Below are positions 22,956 to 32,722 of a DNA stretch of 64,000 nucleotides, one piece after another. Under the pieces are notes generated by a model. The model made no database searches, was not told where the DNA came from, and saw only the letters and a list, made by a program, of their open reading frames with translations. Positions within the stretch are counted from its first letter, which is position 1, and each line of letters opens with the position of its first letter. Position numbers and translations under genes: made by a program. This stretch comes from Rutstroemia sp. NJR-2017a BVV2 (Eukaryota; Ascomycota; Leotiomycetes; Helotiales; Rutstroemiaceae), in contig NJPS01000034.1 in assembly GCA_002946415.1 (NCBI GenBank), positions 620,001 through 684,000 on the forward strand, read 5' to 3'.

Positions 22956-25102
22956 TAAAGGTGGTTGTTGTTGAAACTTGAAAGTGATGGATGTAAAGGT
23001 GTTTGTGAAGGAAGAGGCGCGTGAGCATCCTAGGCGTTGCTATTGGGATTTTGTTGCTGTTGGCGAAAGATAGTCGCGGATATACTTGCACGCGCTGCCG
23101 TTGATATCAGACGATTGTTTGGTGCTCAGGAACTGACTCTTCCCTCGCGTATGGACTCATGGGATAATGCTCTATGAAATAGAGCATGTATCGCATACAC
23201 AGAGCTACCTTAGTAAATTAGAAAAACGCTGGGCAAGGAGTGCCCTTGAAATATCTTCCATGGATACATCATAAATCGTACTGCTGGTTAATTGCATGTC
23301 GAGGTTAAGCTGCCTTGATCCCCAACGTGGACTTTGACGGGCGGTTTTGAGATATCTGCACGCTTGATCGGAACCACAGCAGTCAAAAGACTGCTGTTAT
23401 AGAGACTCGAAAGCGTCTACCTTCAGGAGAATTTTGAAGAACGAAAGAAGATCGATACACAATAATTGCAGTGAAAAGTCGGCACATGCAGAATTTATTG
23501 GTGCAGAACACGGCCAGCGAAGGGATGCTTCGGCAGCGTACAGTGCCGCCCGAGGAGAGCTCAAGACCGATTCTTCTACGGCAATCAATGAAAAATGAGC
23601 GCCGCTGGAACCTCCGAGTGAGCTACACTTACCATAGACCTGTCGGAACCTCCTATAGGTGTATCGGGGTCTTCATATGCTTGTCATAGGTTCCGATACA
23701 CCTATAGGAGGTGTAGTTCTATGGGATGTATAAGTGGTTATAGCCCATCCGAGGGGGCAATATAGGTTCCAATAGGTTCTTCTGAAGGTCTGTCTGCCAT
23801 TGAGCTATAAGAAAAGAAGAATAGAGGAAGCAATTTGTAATTGGTGATGCTGGGTAGCACCAACAACATATAGTTTTCTACAAAGCAAGGGGTAATTGGT
23901 ACGCCGTAACACCAACAAGGTTAGTAGGTGGCGTCGGCATAGCTTACTTGAAGCCTATGTCTTGATAAAAGAGTATCTTCCAATATAAATATCGTAAAGA
24001 TAAGATGTAAGAGCTCTCCCATACCTCTATATGGCATCCAATATGAATATAGAGCTCTGATAGAGCTATCAGAATTCAGGCCATTCGGAACTTCTAAAAC
24101 AAGCACCCGACAGAGCGGACCAAACCTTGAGCTATTCCGACCTTTGTAGGCTCTGCTCATACAAATTTCACATCACGTACCGAAATTGCTCAGCGCTGTC
24201 TATCTATTCACAATTATAACCTCTGACAAGGAACTGGAAGTGCACTGTAGTACACAAAGATCTGATACCGCAGAATGACTCTAGTGTCATTACATGTGTC
24301 ATTACATGTGTTTTTACTGAGATTATTGAGAGATAATCACGTATATTTTCATCATACATTTAGAACAGGGTTGGGTTATACCTGACGTGATCGTGTGGTG
24401 ATTCACCATTGGTGAATGACGGATCGACAACGGCAGGCAACTGTTATGATAACAAAACCAAACGAAGTGGTTGTCAACACTTCGAAATGTTAACAGAAAA
24501 TACAAGCTGCCAAAGACAATATTCAAGAACGAATAAGAAATGCAGAGTTCTCTATTCTGCCTCTTGTGTAGAAATCCCAGCTTGTTGTGCAGGGAACGCG
24601 GGCACGTGGCGGGCAAGTTTTCGGAGGGTGATTCGCGTCGGTCACATGATCGCTTCCCCTTTTACATTACTGAAATGCACAAGGCGCACAAACATAGACC
24701 TATAGTTTGAGAGCTAAACTGGGGGGGAAATGACTAAGTAAGCACAAAAAGACAAACAGTGGGACGCGAAGGCTCGAGATTTGGCGGTTGAAATTGGCGT
24801 TTCTTCGATCGGCGCATGTTTAGACTAAGGTTTTACTTTACATGCGTGATGATGTATCATGATATCTCAACCGTTATCATTCTAACGCGGTTTACTTACT
24901 AGCATAGTAGCGAAAGGTTCAAAAAGTTGTGGACTTCCCATATTTGCATTGATGGAGGATAGAAGCAATGAGCCAAATAGAAATCACGAATGCAAAGGAA
25001 GTGAACGAGAATTATTCGTGGTGGGGTAGCAACCGTTCCAACGGGCAGCTCAGCCATCGTCCCGCTTGTCTATTATTCGATACTTATCTAAAATCTATAT
25101 GT
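22956..25102. other. Gene-poor 2.1 kb region with hairpins
   Basis: No convincing gene. It contains a perfect 8-bp hairpin (23167-23187), a perfect 20-bp inverted repeat (23648-23712), two imperfect palindromes around 23838-23920, two copies of a 12-bp unit (24284-24307) and an 8-bp palindrome (24401-24417). Composition is AT-richer than neighbouring genes. A degraded retroelement segment is possible at about 23600-24160. Confidence 0.5.
23648..23712. repeat. Perfect 20-bp inverted repeat, 25-nt spacer
   Basis: The arm at 23648-23667 (ACCTCCTATAGGTGTATCGG) is the exact reverse complement of 23693-23712. A related string, AATAGGTTCCAATAGGTTC, occurs at about 23764. The arms could form a strong hairpin or cruciform. 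No transposase is adjacent. Confidence 0.8.
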
Positions 25103-27706
25103 TCAACCGATATTGAACTCACTCGCACTTGCCATATGTTCTTTCATCTTCCTCTTCATCCTCGCGGCCACTTCATTGCCATCAACAGTTGGTAGATCTA
25201 ACTCAAGCTTCCTCTGTTTTCGTACTCTCTCTCCTTCTGGAGCCTTTTCTTCTCCAGTATCACCTCTCTTCGCCTTCCTTGCGGCAACACTCCTGTCAGC
25301 TTTCGTCATCTTTGCTGGTCGCAAACCTGGAACCTTAATGCTACCAGGCTTGTCTCTCAGAGCAAACGCCTTGGCCAAATGACCAAGATGCAGTGTCTGC
25401 ATGTCGAATATTGATCTTTCGTTTGCAACATGAGTAGCATAAGCTCTGATGTGACTTTGGTAGCCGCGTCGTGCCATTTCGAGATATTTAGGTGAATCCA
25501 GAGTCCATCGCTCTACCTCGAGCTGCCACTCTGTGGCTCGCTCTTCCCACTCACGGCCAATGCCGCCAAATCCTTTCTGTATTAATTCCTCCGCAGTATG
25601 GTGGGTCAGGGCCTTCTTGCCTTCTCGGTAACCAGAGGCAAGAATCGAGACGTACTCTTCCTCGCTACCTGGCATCAGGAATATCAAGGCTCGTCCATCA
25701 CGACCAGCTCTAGCAGTTCGTCCCACACGATGCAGATGATCTTCAGCACTGAAAGGAGGGTCGTATTCGATAACGTAGTCGACGTTCGGAAGATCAAGAC
25801 CTCGAGATGCGACATCGGTACAGATCATGACGCATGGCTCTGTCGTCTCTGAAAATGCTTTCAGGGTAGCAGTTCGGATATTTTGTGCCAGAGATCCATG
25901 CAGCTTGTGTAATACTACTGGATTAGAATTACTTGAAAAAGCACTTCCTAGTGCGATGGTCTCCTTAGTGAGGTCGGACTTGGTAAGTTTCGGCACCTCG
26001 GCTTTCGCTTCTGTATCCTCTGCAGCAGCTTCCACAGGTCTACTGAATAGCGAAAAATGGAAGTCGACAGAGTCAGCACAAGATATGAATACAATAGCTT
26101 TCATAACTGATCCTCTTCGCGCGAAAGCGCGTTTCAAGATGGCTGTCAAAGTGACAAGACGTAGCTTAGCGGGAACAATAGCGTAAGACTGCTTGAGTTG
26201 CGCCGGAGCTGAGAAGGCTTTATCCTCGGCATCTGCTCCGCTTTTATCTGTCTGCTGCTCGGAGGGGTCTGCCTGTATATGCACAGCATCCTTCAAACTG
26301 ATCTCTCCTAACCGTTGTACATTCATCTTCATCGTAGCAGAACACAGTACTGTGACTCTTCGTGCTGGTAGAGTTTTCATTTCTGATACGTTCTTCCTGT
26401 CCACTGACCGGCGGCCAATCTTTTCGACAATTCCCTTTATTTCTTCTTCGAAGCCTAGCTCCATCAAACGATCTCCTTCATCGAGCACGAGCCATCGTAC
26501 TGTACCAACATTCAACACTTCCGTATTGTCAAGATGATCTGCTAACCTTCCCGGTGTAGCGACCAAGATATTTACACCTTTCCGAAGTCGCGCCTTCTCG
26601 GATTGTTTGCTCTCGCCACCAATAACTGTTGTCCCAACTATCCATGGCGCGCATCGCAGCAACTTTTCTAATACAGAGGCAATCTGCTTACAGAGTTCTC
26701 TGGTGGGTGCGAGGACGATAGCAAAAAGTCCCGAGTCCCGATGAACCTGGATACCGTTACTGCTCAAGGCCAAAATCCTCTCCACGATGGGCAGAAGATA
26801 TGCTAGCGTTTTACCAGATCCAGTCTCTGCCTGTATAAATGCGTCGCTATCCTCCGAGATCATTTGTGCAACAGCAGCCTTCTGAATGGCTGTAGGTGCC
26901 TTCATATCGAGCTTCGTGGATAGATGTGCGGCAAGTCTCCTTGATAAACCCAAGTTTGTAAATGTAGCCATCTCTTCTGTCAACGGTGCGTTCGAAGGTA
27001 TTGCTGGTTCTAATTCCTCGGTGGGCTCATCGAAAGTAGTTTTGGACGTAGGATTGAAGGAGAATAAGGACGATATGACCTGTCCAGGCTTTCCTCCAGC
27101 AGCATCGCGACTGCGTCCAGTACCAATACTGCCCGGTGGCAGCTTTCCAGAGACATAAGCTGGTCTTGTTTCTTCTTGTATTGGGACCGCTTTTTTCACA
27201 CCAAGATTTATACTGCCTGGGGGTAATTTCCCAGACACAAAAGCAGGCCTGGTTTCTTCTTGGAATGGAATAGACTTCTTCCCGCCGATGTTGATACTTC
27301 CTGGTGGCAGTTTTCCTGACACAAATGCTGGCCTACTGTCCTCTTGTATGCTAGTATTCGCATTTCTAGGCCCGCCAATTTTAATACTTCCCGGAGGAAG
27401 TTTTCCAGAAGCAAAGGCCGCAGTGTTCGCATTTCTTCCTCCCTGTTCGTTACCATCATCGACCCGCTGTCTCTTAGGCGCTCTCGCAGATGCCCCCGGC
27501 CCAATGTAGTCGTCTTGTCTGGTATCGTGTCGTCGTTCTTCAAAGATTTCTCTTGTCGCTGGCTTATTTGAACCTTTTGTGAGATGGCGTTGCGCAGTCT
27601 TCTTTGCAGCCAATCGATCCTTCCAACGGCCACCCTTAAAGGATTGTTTCGCAACTAGAGGGGCATCTCCAACCTCAAAGTTCATTAACATGCCATCGTC
27701 TGCCAT
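25103..27706 (-). CDS. DBP7: ATP-dependent RNA helicase Dbp7 (DDX31)
   Basis: Nucleolar DEAD-box helicase for 60S ribosomal subunit assembly, 867 residues in one exon. Motifs: Q motif near 270-277 (APTAIQKA), Walker A AETGSGKT (293-300), PTREL (334-338), TPGR (384-387), DEGD in place of DEAD (409-412), SAT (456-458), and C-terminal ARGLD and HRVGRTARAG. The basic tail ends KEHMASASEFNIG, as in family members. The variant DEGD box and the insert between motifs Ib and III are usual for Dbp7. Unusual here is a four-copy repeat in the N-terminal extension (residues 97-197). It diverges from PAN6 with 344 bases between. Confidence 0.95.
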   Translation of the reverse strand: MADDGMLMNFEVGDAPLVAKQSFKGGRWKDRLAAKKTAQRHLTKGSNKPATREIFEERRHDTRQDDYIGPGASARAPKRQRVDDGNEQGGRNANTAAFASGKLPPGSIKIGGPRNANTSIQEDSRPAFVSGKLPPGSINIGGKKSIPFQEETRPAFVSGKLPPGSINLGVKKAVPIQEETRPAYVSGKLPPGSIGTGRSRDAAGGKPGQVISSLFSFNPTSKTTFDEPTEELEPAIPSNAPLTEEMATFTNLGLSRRLAAHLSTKLDMKAPTAIQKAAVAQMISEDSDAFIQAETGSGKTLAYLLPIVERILALSSNGIQVHRDSGLFAIVLAPTRELCKQIASVLEKLLRCAPWIVGTTVIGGESKQSEKARLRKGVNILVATPGRLADHLDNTEVLNVGTVRWLVLDEGDRLMELGFEEEIKGIVEKIGRRSVDRKNVSEMKTLPARRVTVLCSATMKMNVQRLGEISLKDAVHIQADPSEQQTDKSGADAEDKAFSAPAQLKQSYAIVPAKLRLVTLTAILKRAFARRGSVMKAIVFISCADSVDFHFSLFSRPVEAAAEDTEAKAEVPKLTKSDLTKETIALGSAFSSNSNPVVLHKLHGSLAQNIRTATLKAFSETTEPCVMICTDVASRGLDLPNVDYVIEYDPPFSAEDHLHRVGRTARAGRDGRALIFLMPGSEEEYVSILASGYREGKKALTHHTAEELIQKGFGGIGREWEERATEWQLEVERWTLDSPKYLEMARRGYQSHIRAYATHVANERSIFDMQTLHLGHLAKAFALRDKPGSIKVPGLRPAKMTKADRSVAARKAKRGDTGEEKAPEGERVRKQRKLELDLPTVDGNEVAARMKRKMKEHMASASEFNIG
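27118..27418 (-). repeat. Four tandem coding repeats in DBP7
   Basis: The invariant core SGKLPPGSI occurs at residues 100-108, 130-138, 158-166 and 186-194, with periods of 30, 28 and 28 codons. The longer unit also repeats a RPAFV lead and a QEET tail. The DNA copies are diverged at third positions, so the array is not a recent duplication. Confidence 0.9.
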
Positions 27707-28050
27707 TGCTGCTTATTTGGTTGCAAATTGACGTGGAGATTGACCTTTCGAAAAATAACAGAAGCAAAAGTTTCCTCCCAGAAAATTTGGGCACGGACCA
27801 CAGGGCCTTTGCTGCAAGATCATCCCCGCCAAAAAGCGGGAGGTTTAAGCTTCTTTAGGTAAGTGCATCTCAGCTCCCACGGAGCTCAAAAAATATCTCG
27901 GGCTTCATTCTACGCTGCAGATACCAGAACAGGATGACTCAAGTTAAAACGTCGGTCCAGTATGGACCCTGAACGGGTAAAGAGATACAATCATCATTAT
28001 AACTTCACGCTCAATCTCAATTCACAAATTACTGTCTCGATTGGTTCACG
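27707..28050. promoter_or_regulatory. Divergent promoter, DBP7 and PAN6
   Basis: 344 bases between divergent starts. A TGACTCA heptamer lies at 27935-27941, about 110 bases before PAN6. It matches the Gcn4/CpcA core, but about eight chance copies are expected in a window of this size. Confidence 0.4.
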
Positions 28051-29190
28051 ATGTTGACCACAATTAGCAAACCGCGTCTGCCCCTCTTACGTTCCGCGCC
28101 GAAGATCTGCTACATATCTAGAAGCTTCACGGCATCCTCCACTCTTCTACGCCGCTCTGCGGAGCCCACAATCCCGAATACTCCTATAAAGATCTTCCGC
28201 GACGTGTCCGCTTTGAGGCTATGGCGACGCAAACAACTCGTCGACTATCGAACTGTCGGTCTCGTGCCTACCATGGGAGCTCTGCATGCAGGTCACTTGT
28301 CGCTCATCCGCCTTGCTGCGGCCGAGAACTCCAATGTTGTGGTTAGCATATATGTCAACCCTACCCAATTTGGAGTGCACGAAGACCTTGATAGCTATCC
28401 GAAAACTTGGGATACGGATTGCAAAATGCTGCGAGACCTTGACCGAGAACTGGCTGAAAATGGTGATATGGGAAAGATTGCTGCTGTCTTCGCCCCCACA
28501 ACTGAAACAATGTATCCTAGCGGACGACCGAGTCAAGAAGTCAATGCAAAAGGAAGCTTTGTTACAATTACGCCTGTTGGTGAACTTCTCGAAGGGGCGA
28601 GTCGCCCGACATTTTTTAGGGGTGTGGCTACAGTGTGCATGAAGCTATTCAACATTGTGATGCCAGAGAATGTGTATTTTGGACAAAAGGACGTACAGCA
28701 GACAGTCGTCATCAAGAAGATGGTCAAGGACTTTTGTATGGATACAAAGGTTGTGGTTGGCGAAACACAAAGAGAACCTGATGGTTTGGCGATGAGTTCG
28801 AGGAATGTATATCTTGGAGCCCGAAGAAGGAAAATGGCGACAGCATTACATGATATGCTCAAAACAGCCGAAAGTATTTACGCTGCTGGAGGTAGGTCAA
28901 GAGATGACCTGTTGAGTCCTGCATTGGAGCAGGCGAAGATGCTCTTAATGGCACAGCAGCAACTGAAGCTAGAAGAGCGGGTGAACTTTGAGGTAGACTA
29001 TATCTCCTTGGCGGATCCTGAGACAATGGAGGAGACAAAGGAGATCGACGAAACCAAAGGAGCGATTCTCAGCGGTGCAATCAAGATGCTGCCTGTAGAA
29101 TCACCGCAAGAGGGTGAGGATCTCGGTGTAGCGGGCGGGCCTCCAGTGAGGTTGATAGATAACATCATCCTGAAGCCTGTAAAATCATGA
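28051..29190 (+). CDS. PAN6: Pantoate-beta-alanine ligase
   Basis: Pantothenate synthetase: joins pantoate and beta-alanine with ATP to make pantothenate for CoA. The 379-residue single-exon protein has the nucleotidyl-transferase HIGH-type motif in PTMGALHAGH (73-82), then VSIYVNPTQF, NVYFGQKDVQQ and the REPDGLAMSSRN loop that closes the active site. The first 45 residues are Arg/Ser-rich without acidic residues (MLTTISKPRLPLLRSAPK) and look like a mitochondrial presequence. An insertion at about 145-155 (ENGDMGKIA) and a C-terminal extension make it longer than bacterial PanC. The start codon sits in a GATGTTG context with no earlier in-frame ATG. Confidence 0.94.
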   Translation: MLTTISKPRLPLLRSAPKICYISRSFTASSTLLRRSAEPTIPNTPIKIFRDVSALRLWRRKQLVDYRTVGLVPTMGALHAGHLSLIRLAAAENSNVVVSIYVNPTQFGVHEDLDSYPKTWDTDCKMLRDLDRELAENGDMGKIAAVFAPTTETMYPSGRPSQEVNAKGSFVTITPVGELLEGASRPTFFRGVATVCMKLFNIVMPENVYFGQKDVQQTVVIKKMVKDFCMDTKVVVGETQREPDGLAMSSRNVYLGARRRKMATALHDMLKTAESIYAAGGRSRDDLLSPALEQAKMLLMAQQQLKLEERVNFEVDYISLADPETMEETKEIDETKGAILSGAIKMLPVESPQEGEDLGVAGGPPVRLIDNIILKPVKS

Positions 29191-29399
29191 ATATAGAGAC
29201 GAATTTAGACTCGATTACGATCGTTAAGAGATATCTGTATCCGTTCATCATAATGCTAAATCTGGAGAAAAGATCTAGCAACTGCACTGTCTCAACATTC
29301 CGCATACAATAACGCGGTATGTACGAACGAATTTGTGGGAAGCGGCAATCCAATCTCAGTCCGTGTTAGCTCGACCTCCTTTGAGTGATTGCCGGTCTT

Positions 29400-29660
29400 C
29401 TAGTGTCTTTGTTTCTTCGTCACCGGCGTCGGTAATCTATCCAATGTGATTTCCTTCCAAGCATAGCAATACCAGAAGAAGCCTGTGCTATTACTCTCCC
29501 GACAATTGAAAAACACCAAATCATCCTGCTTAAACATGCCGGTATTACTTCCGCCAAGACCCTCCCAAACGCTGACGGAACTGGTTGCAGGAGACAGTGA
29601 GAAGGGAGAGGGCGACTGTGCGGAGATGCGGGGGCCTTTGAAATCATCCAGCACGTTCAT
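29400..29660 (-). CDS. Unrecognised 86-codon frame
   Basis: A frame starting MNVLDDFKGPRIS and ending VTKKQRH, with an aromatic stretch GFFWYCYAWKE (60-70). Composition is protein-like but no family is recognised. The same frame is open upstream (from 29744, starting MFYLPSLFWVICRFCYAAKK) apart from one TGA at 29675-29673. It may therefore be part of a larger decayed or alternatively spliced gene, or lie in the 3' UTR of the small membrane-protein gene upstream. Confidence 0.3.
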   Translation of the reverse strand: MNVLDDFKGPRISAQSPSPFSLSPATSSVSVWEGLGGSNTGMFKQDDLVFFNCRESNSTGFFWYCYAWKEITLDRLPTPVTKKQRH

Positions 29661-29810
29661 CCTCCAACCATCTCAACTTGCCGACTTCTTTGCCGCGTAG
29701 CAAAAGCGACAGATAACCCAAAAGAGGGAAGGGAGGTAGAACATCTGAAAGACCGTTTCATCTCATTCTTGATACATCCTGCTTTCTGCACCCCATTACA
29801 CTACGCGTAT

Positions 29811-30064
29811 CTAAAAATAATCGAGACAGTGAGCTAGAATAAAGAATGCAGGTACCGCACAGATGGTCATGATCTGAGCAGAAAAACGGGCTTTGCCGGC
29901 GAGGAAGATGAATCTGAGGATGTTGCGGGGTGTTTCGTAGTGTCCAGGGCTGATCAGCTGCTAGCTCGAGGGTTCGTGGCTCGACGAAAAGAGATTCTCA
30001 CCGGCTCTGCAAAGGACTGGTTTTGACGCCGACAAGCTGCGGTTGAAGCTAGCCATCCTATCAT
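29811..30064 (-). CDS. Small two-exon membrane protein, 69 residues
   Basis: Seen only after splicing. Exon 30064-30002 (21 codons, MIGWLASTAACRRQ) joins 29957-29811 across a 44-nt intron (GTGAGA..CAG) to read QSFAEP-LISPGHYETPRN-ILRFIFLAGKARF. The final residues (IMTICAVPAFFILAHCLDYF) form one hydrophobic segment ending at TAG, suggesting a tail-anchored or single-pass membrane protein. The last 45 bases could themselves be an intron (GTACCT..TAG with CTCAC branch), which would replace the hydrophobic end with IRVV. The start could be further upstream. The family is not recognised. Confidence 0.42.
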
Positions 30065-30655
30065 CGCGAAGTCTGAGGAATCTGCTCTGCTGGGATGTTC
30101 GAGAGAGATGGGGTCATACAGAGCCGTTGAAATCTGTAAATACTCATACCGCTTGCTCAAAACAGGCGGCCTTTCAGCCGATTTACAAAATAGACGATTT
30201 GCATCACAGTTGTTCAGGGGCAAGGCAAGAAAGAACCATATCCACCCGGAGATTTCTCAGAACATGTAACGTGATGTATTGTCCGCAAGTGTTGGCAATT
30301 CAAGCGCTGAGTGCATGAAGAGCTATCTTGTAGGCTAACGGAACCTAAAACAGCTCAAGTTCCAAGCTCATAGGGCAGAAGCAAGAAGCATGATCAGCAA
30401 GTTAAGCCCTGTCTATGCACAGACGATCAACGCGGGTTGACACGGACATAAGCACGGTCTTGAAATTTTAGATATTGCTTTTCGAATTTGAATGCGGATG
30501 AAATAATGTAAGGTGGTATCTACAACTCCAGAACGCAGTTTGAAAGAAACCCAGAGAAGAAAAAATGACGTGACACTAAGACTAGCATTATCCCACGTAG
30601 TCTCGCTAGTATTGCAACAGAGGAGAGGTATTGAATATGCAGTGTCCGGCCCAGC
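30065..30655. other. Intergenic region, no gene seen
   Basis: About 0.6 kb between a small minus-strand gene and the 3' end of the secreted-protein gene. Only short frames without signal. Confidence 0.4.
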
Positions 30656-31385
30656 CTATTGTCCTGTGGCGGGGAACTTCTGCGCAGTTTGAGCCAGACC
30701 CATCGCGTCCAATGCAGCGTTAGAAAGTTGCGTGATGCTAGGTAGAATTTGTGCATTTCTGTCGACTTGATTAGTCCATATTTGGTATCACAAGCCAAAA
30801 GAGAAGTTACCTAGCAGTTTCGATTGTGTTGACATTGGTCTTGACGGAGGCTGGATTTTTCTGGATTGCCTTCAAACCATTGAGAACCACCGGCGTATTC
30901 TTGACGATTTTCGCGTTCGATGCAGAGCCAGCGCTGCCAGCAGCGGCTGAAAGGACAGCTCTCTGAGAATCCTCGTCAGATTCGGCGGCGAATGCTTTCG
31001 CAGCCATGGAGGCGATGGCGGTCTTATCAGTCATTGTGGGTAGACTGTTCAGGGCTGCAGAGACAGTTTTTGCATCGCTTGCAAAGCCAGATACCGCTGC
31101 CTTCACTTGTGCCGCTGATGGCGTATTTGCTTTCGTTGTAGCTTTCTTAGAACCCCCATTATTACTCGTGCCTTGAGTAGTATTCGTGGTAGCATCCTCA
31201 TTCAACTTGCCCAAGTCAACAGGGGCAACCGCCTTGGTAGTGTCCTGTGATGCAGAATTGCCAAAGGCGGCCGAGGTAGAATTTTCGCGGGCGCTCAAGC
31301 CGGTGCCAGAACGGGCCTGGAAAATGGGGAGGGCAGAGGTCACTGCGAGGATAGCGAGAAAGAGAATGATGGAAATTGACTTCAT
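30656..31385 (-). CDS. Small secreted Ala/Ser-rich protein
   Basis: A 225-residue protein with a clear signal peptide (MKSISIILFLAILAVTSA, likely cleaved before LP at 19). Exons are 31385-30811 and 30758-30656, joined over a 52-nt intron (GTAACT..CAG) that splits an Arg codon and adds 34 residues ending PATGQ. After a Thr/Asn-rich linker (about 45-85, possible O-glycosylation) the rest is Ala-rich amphipathic helix (AAQVKAAVSGFASDAKTVSAAL-like), with no Cys at all. I know similar uncharacterised secreted proteins in Leotiomycetes. Function unknown; Cys-free helical secreted proteins are seldom classical effectors. Confidence 0.78.
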
Positions 31386-32722
31386 TTCGGCTTATGTTAA
31401 AGAGTTGAAGAATAGCACAATGAAAGTGACAACCGATGCCAACAGGAATTAATACCTCATCAGAAGGATGTATATACTACGAGCCAAGGACTTCCAAGAC
31501 AACTTCAGATGCATCTGAAAACACTTACTCAAAGATTGGATTTAGACATCGTTCCAAAACAAACATTAGACGTAAATGGAGTACGTCCAGGGTCTTGTTG
31601 TAGTTGCCATTTTCCATCTCGGGCTCGACTCGCGAATGTTTCATGCCTGGGTCTCCATGGACAAGGACATCCTTGATGCGCTCCTCATTGTAGTTCAGAT
31701 ACGAATTTCTGCATCGAAAAGTGTGTTGCACCCACGATTCAGATGTACGCTCGGACTCCAGTTTGCTTCAAGACCCATCATCTTGGCCACTATTCGTTAC
31801 AGCGGGAGATCTCCAAAACATCAGAGGTTAACTCCATAAAGTGCTTCGAAAACTTCTTGGCATTACTTCAGAACAAGCAAAGAAAAGTTGAAAGGTCTCT
31901 GCAAAGTGTATCACCAAGACCCTCGCTGAATAAAATATACCACCAACCCAGAGCTAACTATTGGAACTGAGGTCGCATGATGTAGATATGAAGCTCTTGG
32001 CTCCTTCAACTCACAGAACTCGTGCGCGTCTTGTACCAACTCCCCAAAAAACGGCATAAGAGAATCTGGCCCCCAGGCGTTGTAACCCGTGACATCGGAG
32101 GCTGCCAGACATGCCATGATTTATCTGCCAGGAATCACCCAAGTCACGGCTCACTCTAGGCAACTCCAGGCAAACAGGGGAAGCATTTGCATCTCGGTGG
32201 AAATGGCATGAAGGTTGTGTATCGTTCATACACGAAGAGCATGCTGACCACTCTGACTGATGAAGTCGACACATCGTTCAGTTGCCAGCCGGAAAGTTTG
32301 ATGATTCATCATTCAACTAGTATCCCCTTGCTGAACTAGATCGCTTGAGTGATTTGAGAAATTGAGGTTTGCACTTCATTAAATGTCTGATTGATATGTA
32401 CCGACCGGCGAGGTACAAGAGTACCGAGAAATCGATGTTAGTTGTTTTTAGGGGAAATATTCCAGCGATAAGTTAGCGATAGCAATGCGTGTGGGGAGAC
32501 AGGGTTTAGCGCGTTACTAGCGTGTTTCCAGGTCCTCAGGTTCCTGAGAGAGTTCCCATTACCAATATTTTTTGCATTGCTCAATGAATCCCGCTGTGTT
32601 CAATTGCTAAAGATGTGTGAAATAGCATTCAGTAGTTAAGCCAATTCCGAATCCAATCCGCGGCTCTCAAGCTTTGCTGAGATACCATAAGCCGCACTTC
32701 TGCGACGCGTCGCGCGACTACC
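31386..32722. other. Divergent intergenic region, 1.3 kb
   Basis: Promoters of the secreted-protein gene and of the CENP-L gene. Short frames on both strands have no recognisable content. Confidence 0.4.

Noticed and set aside
23921..24160. 79-codon minus-strand frame
   Set aside because: Composition is ambiguous and no family is recognised; treated as part of the possible retroelement scar, not a gene.
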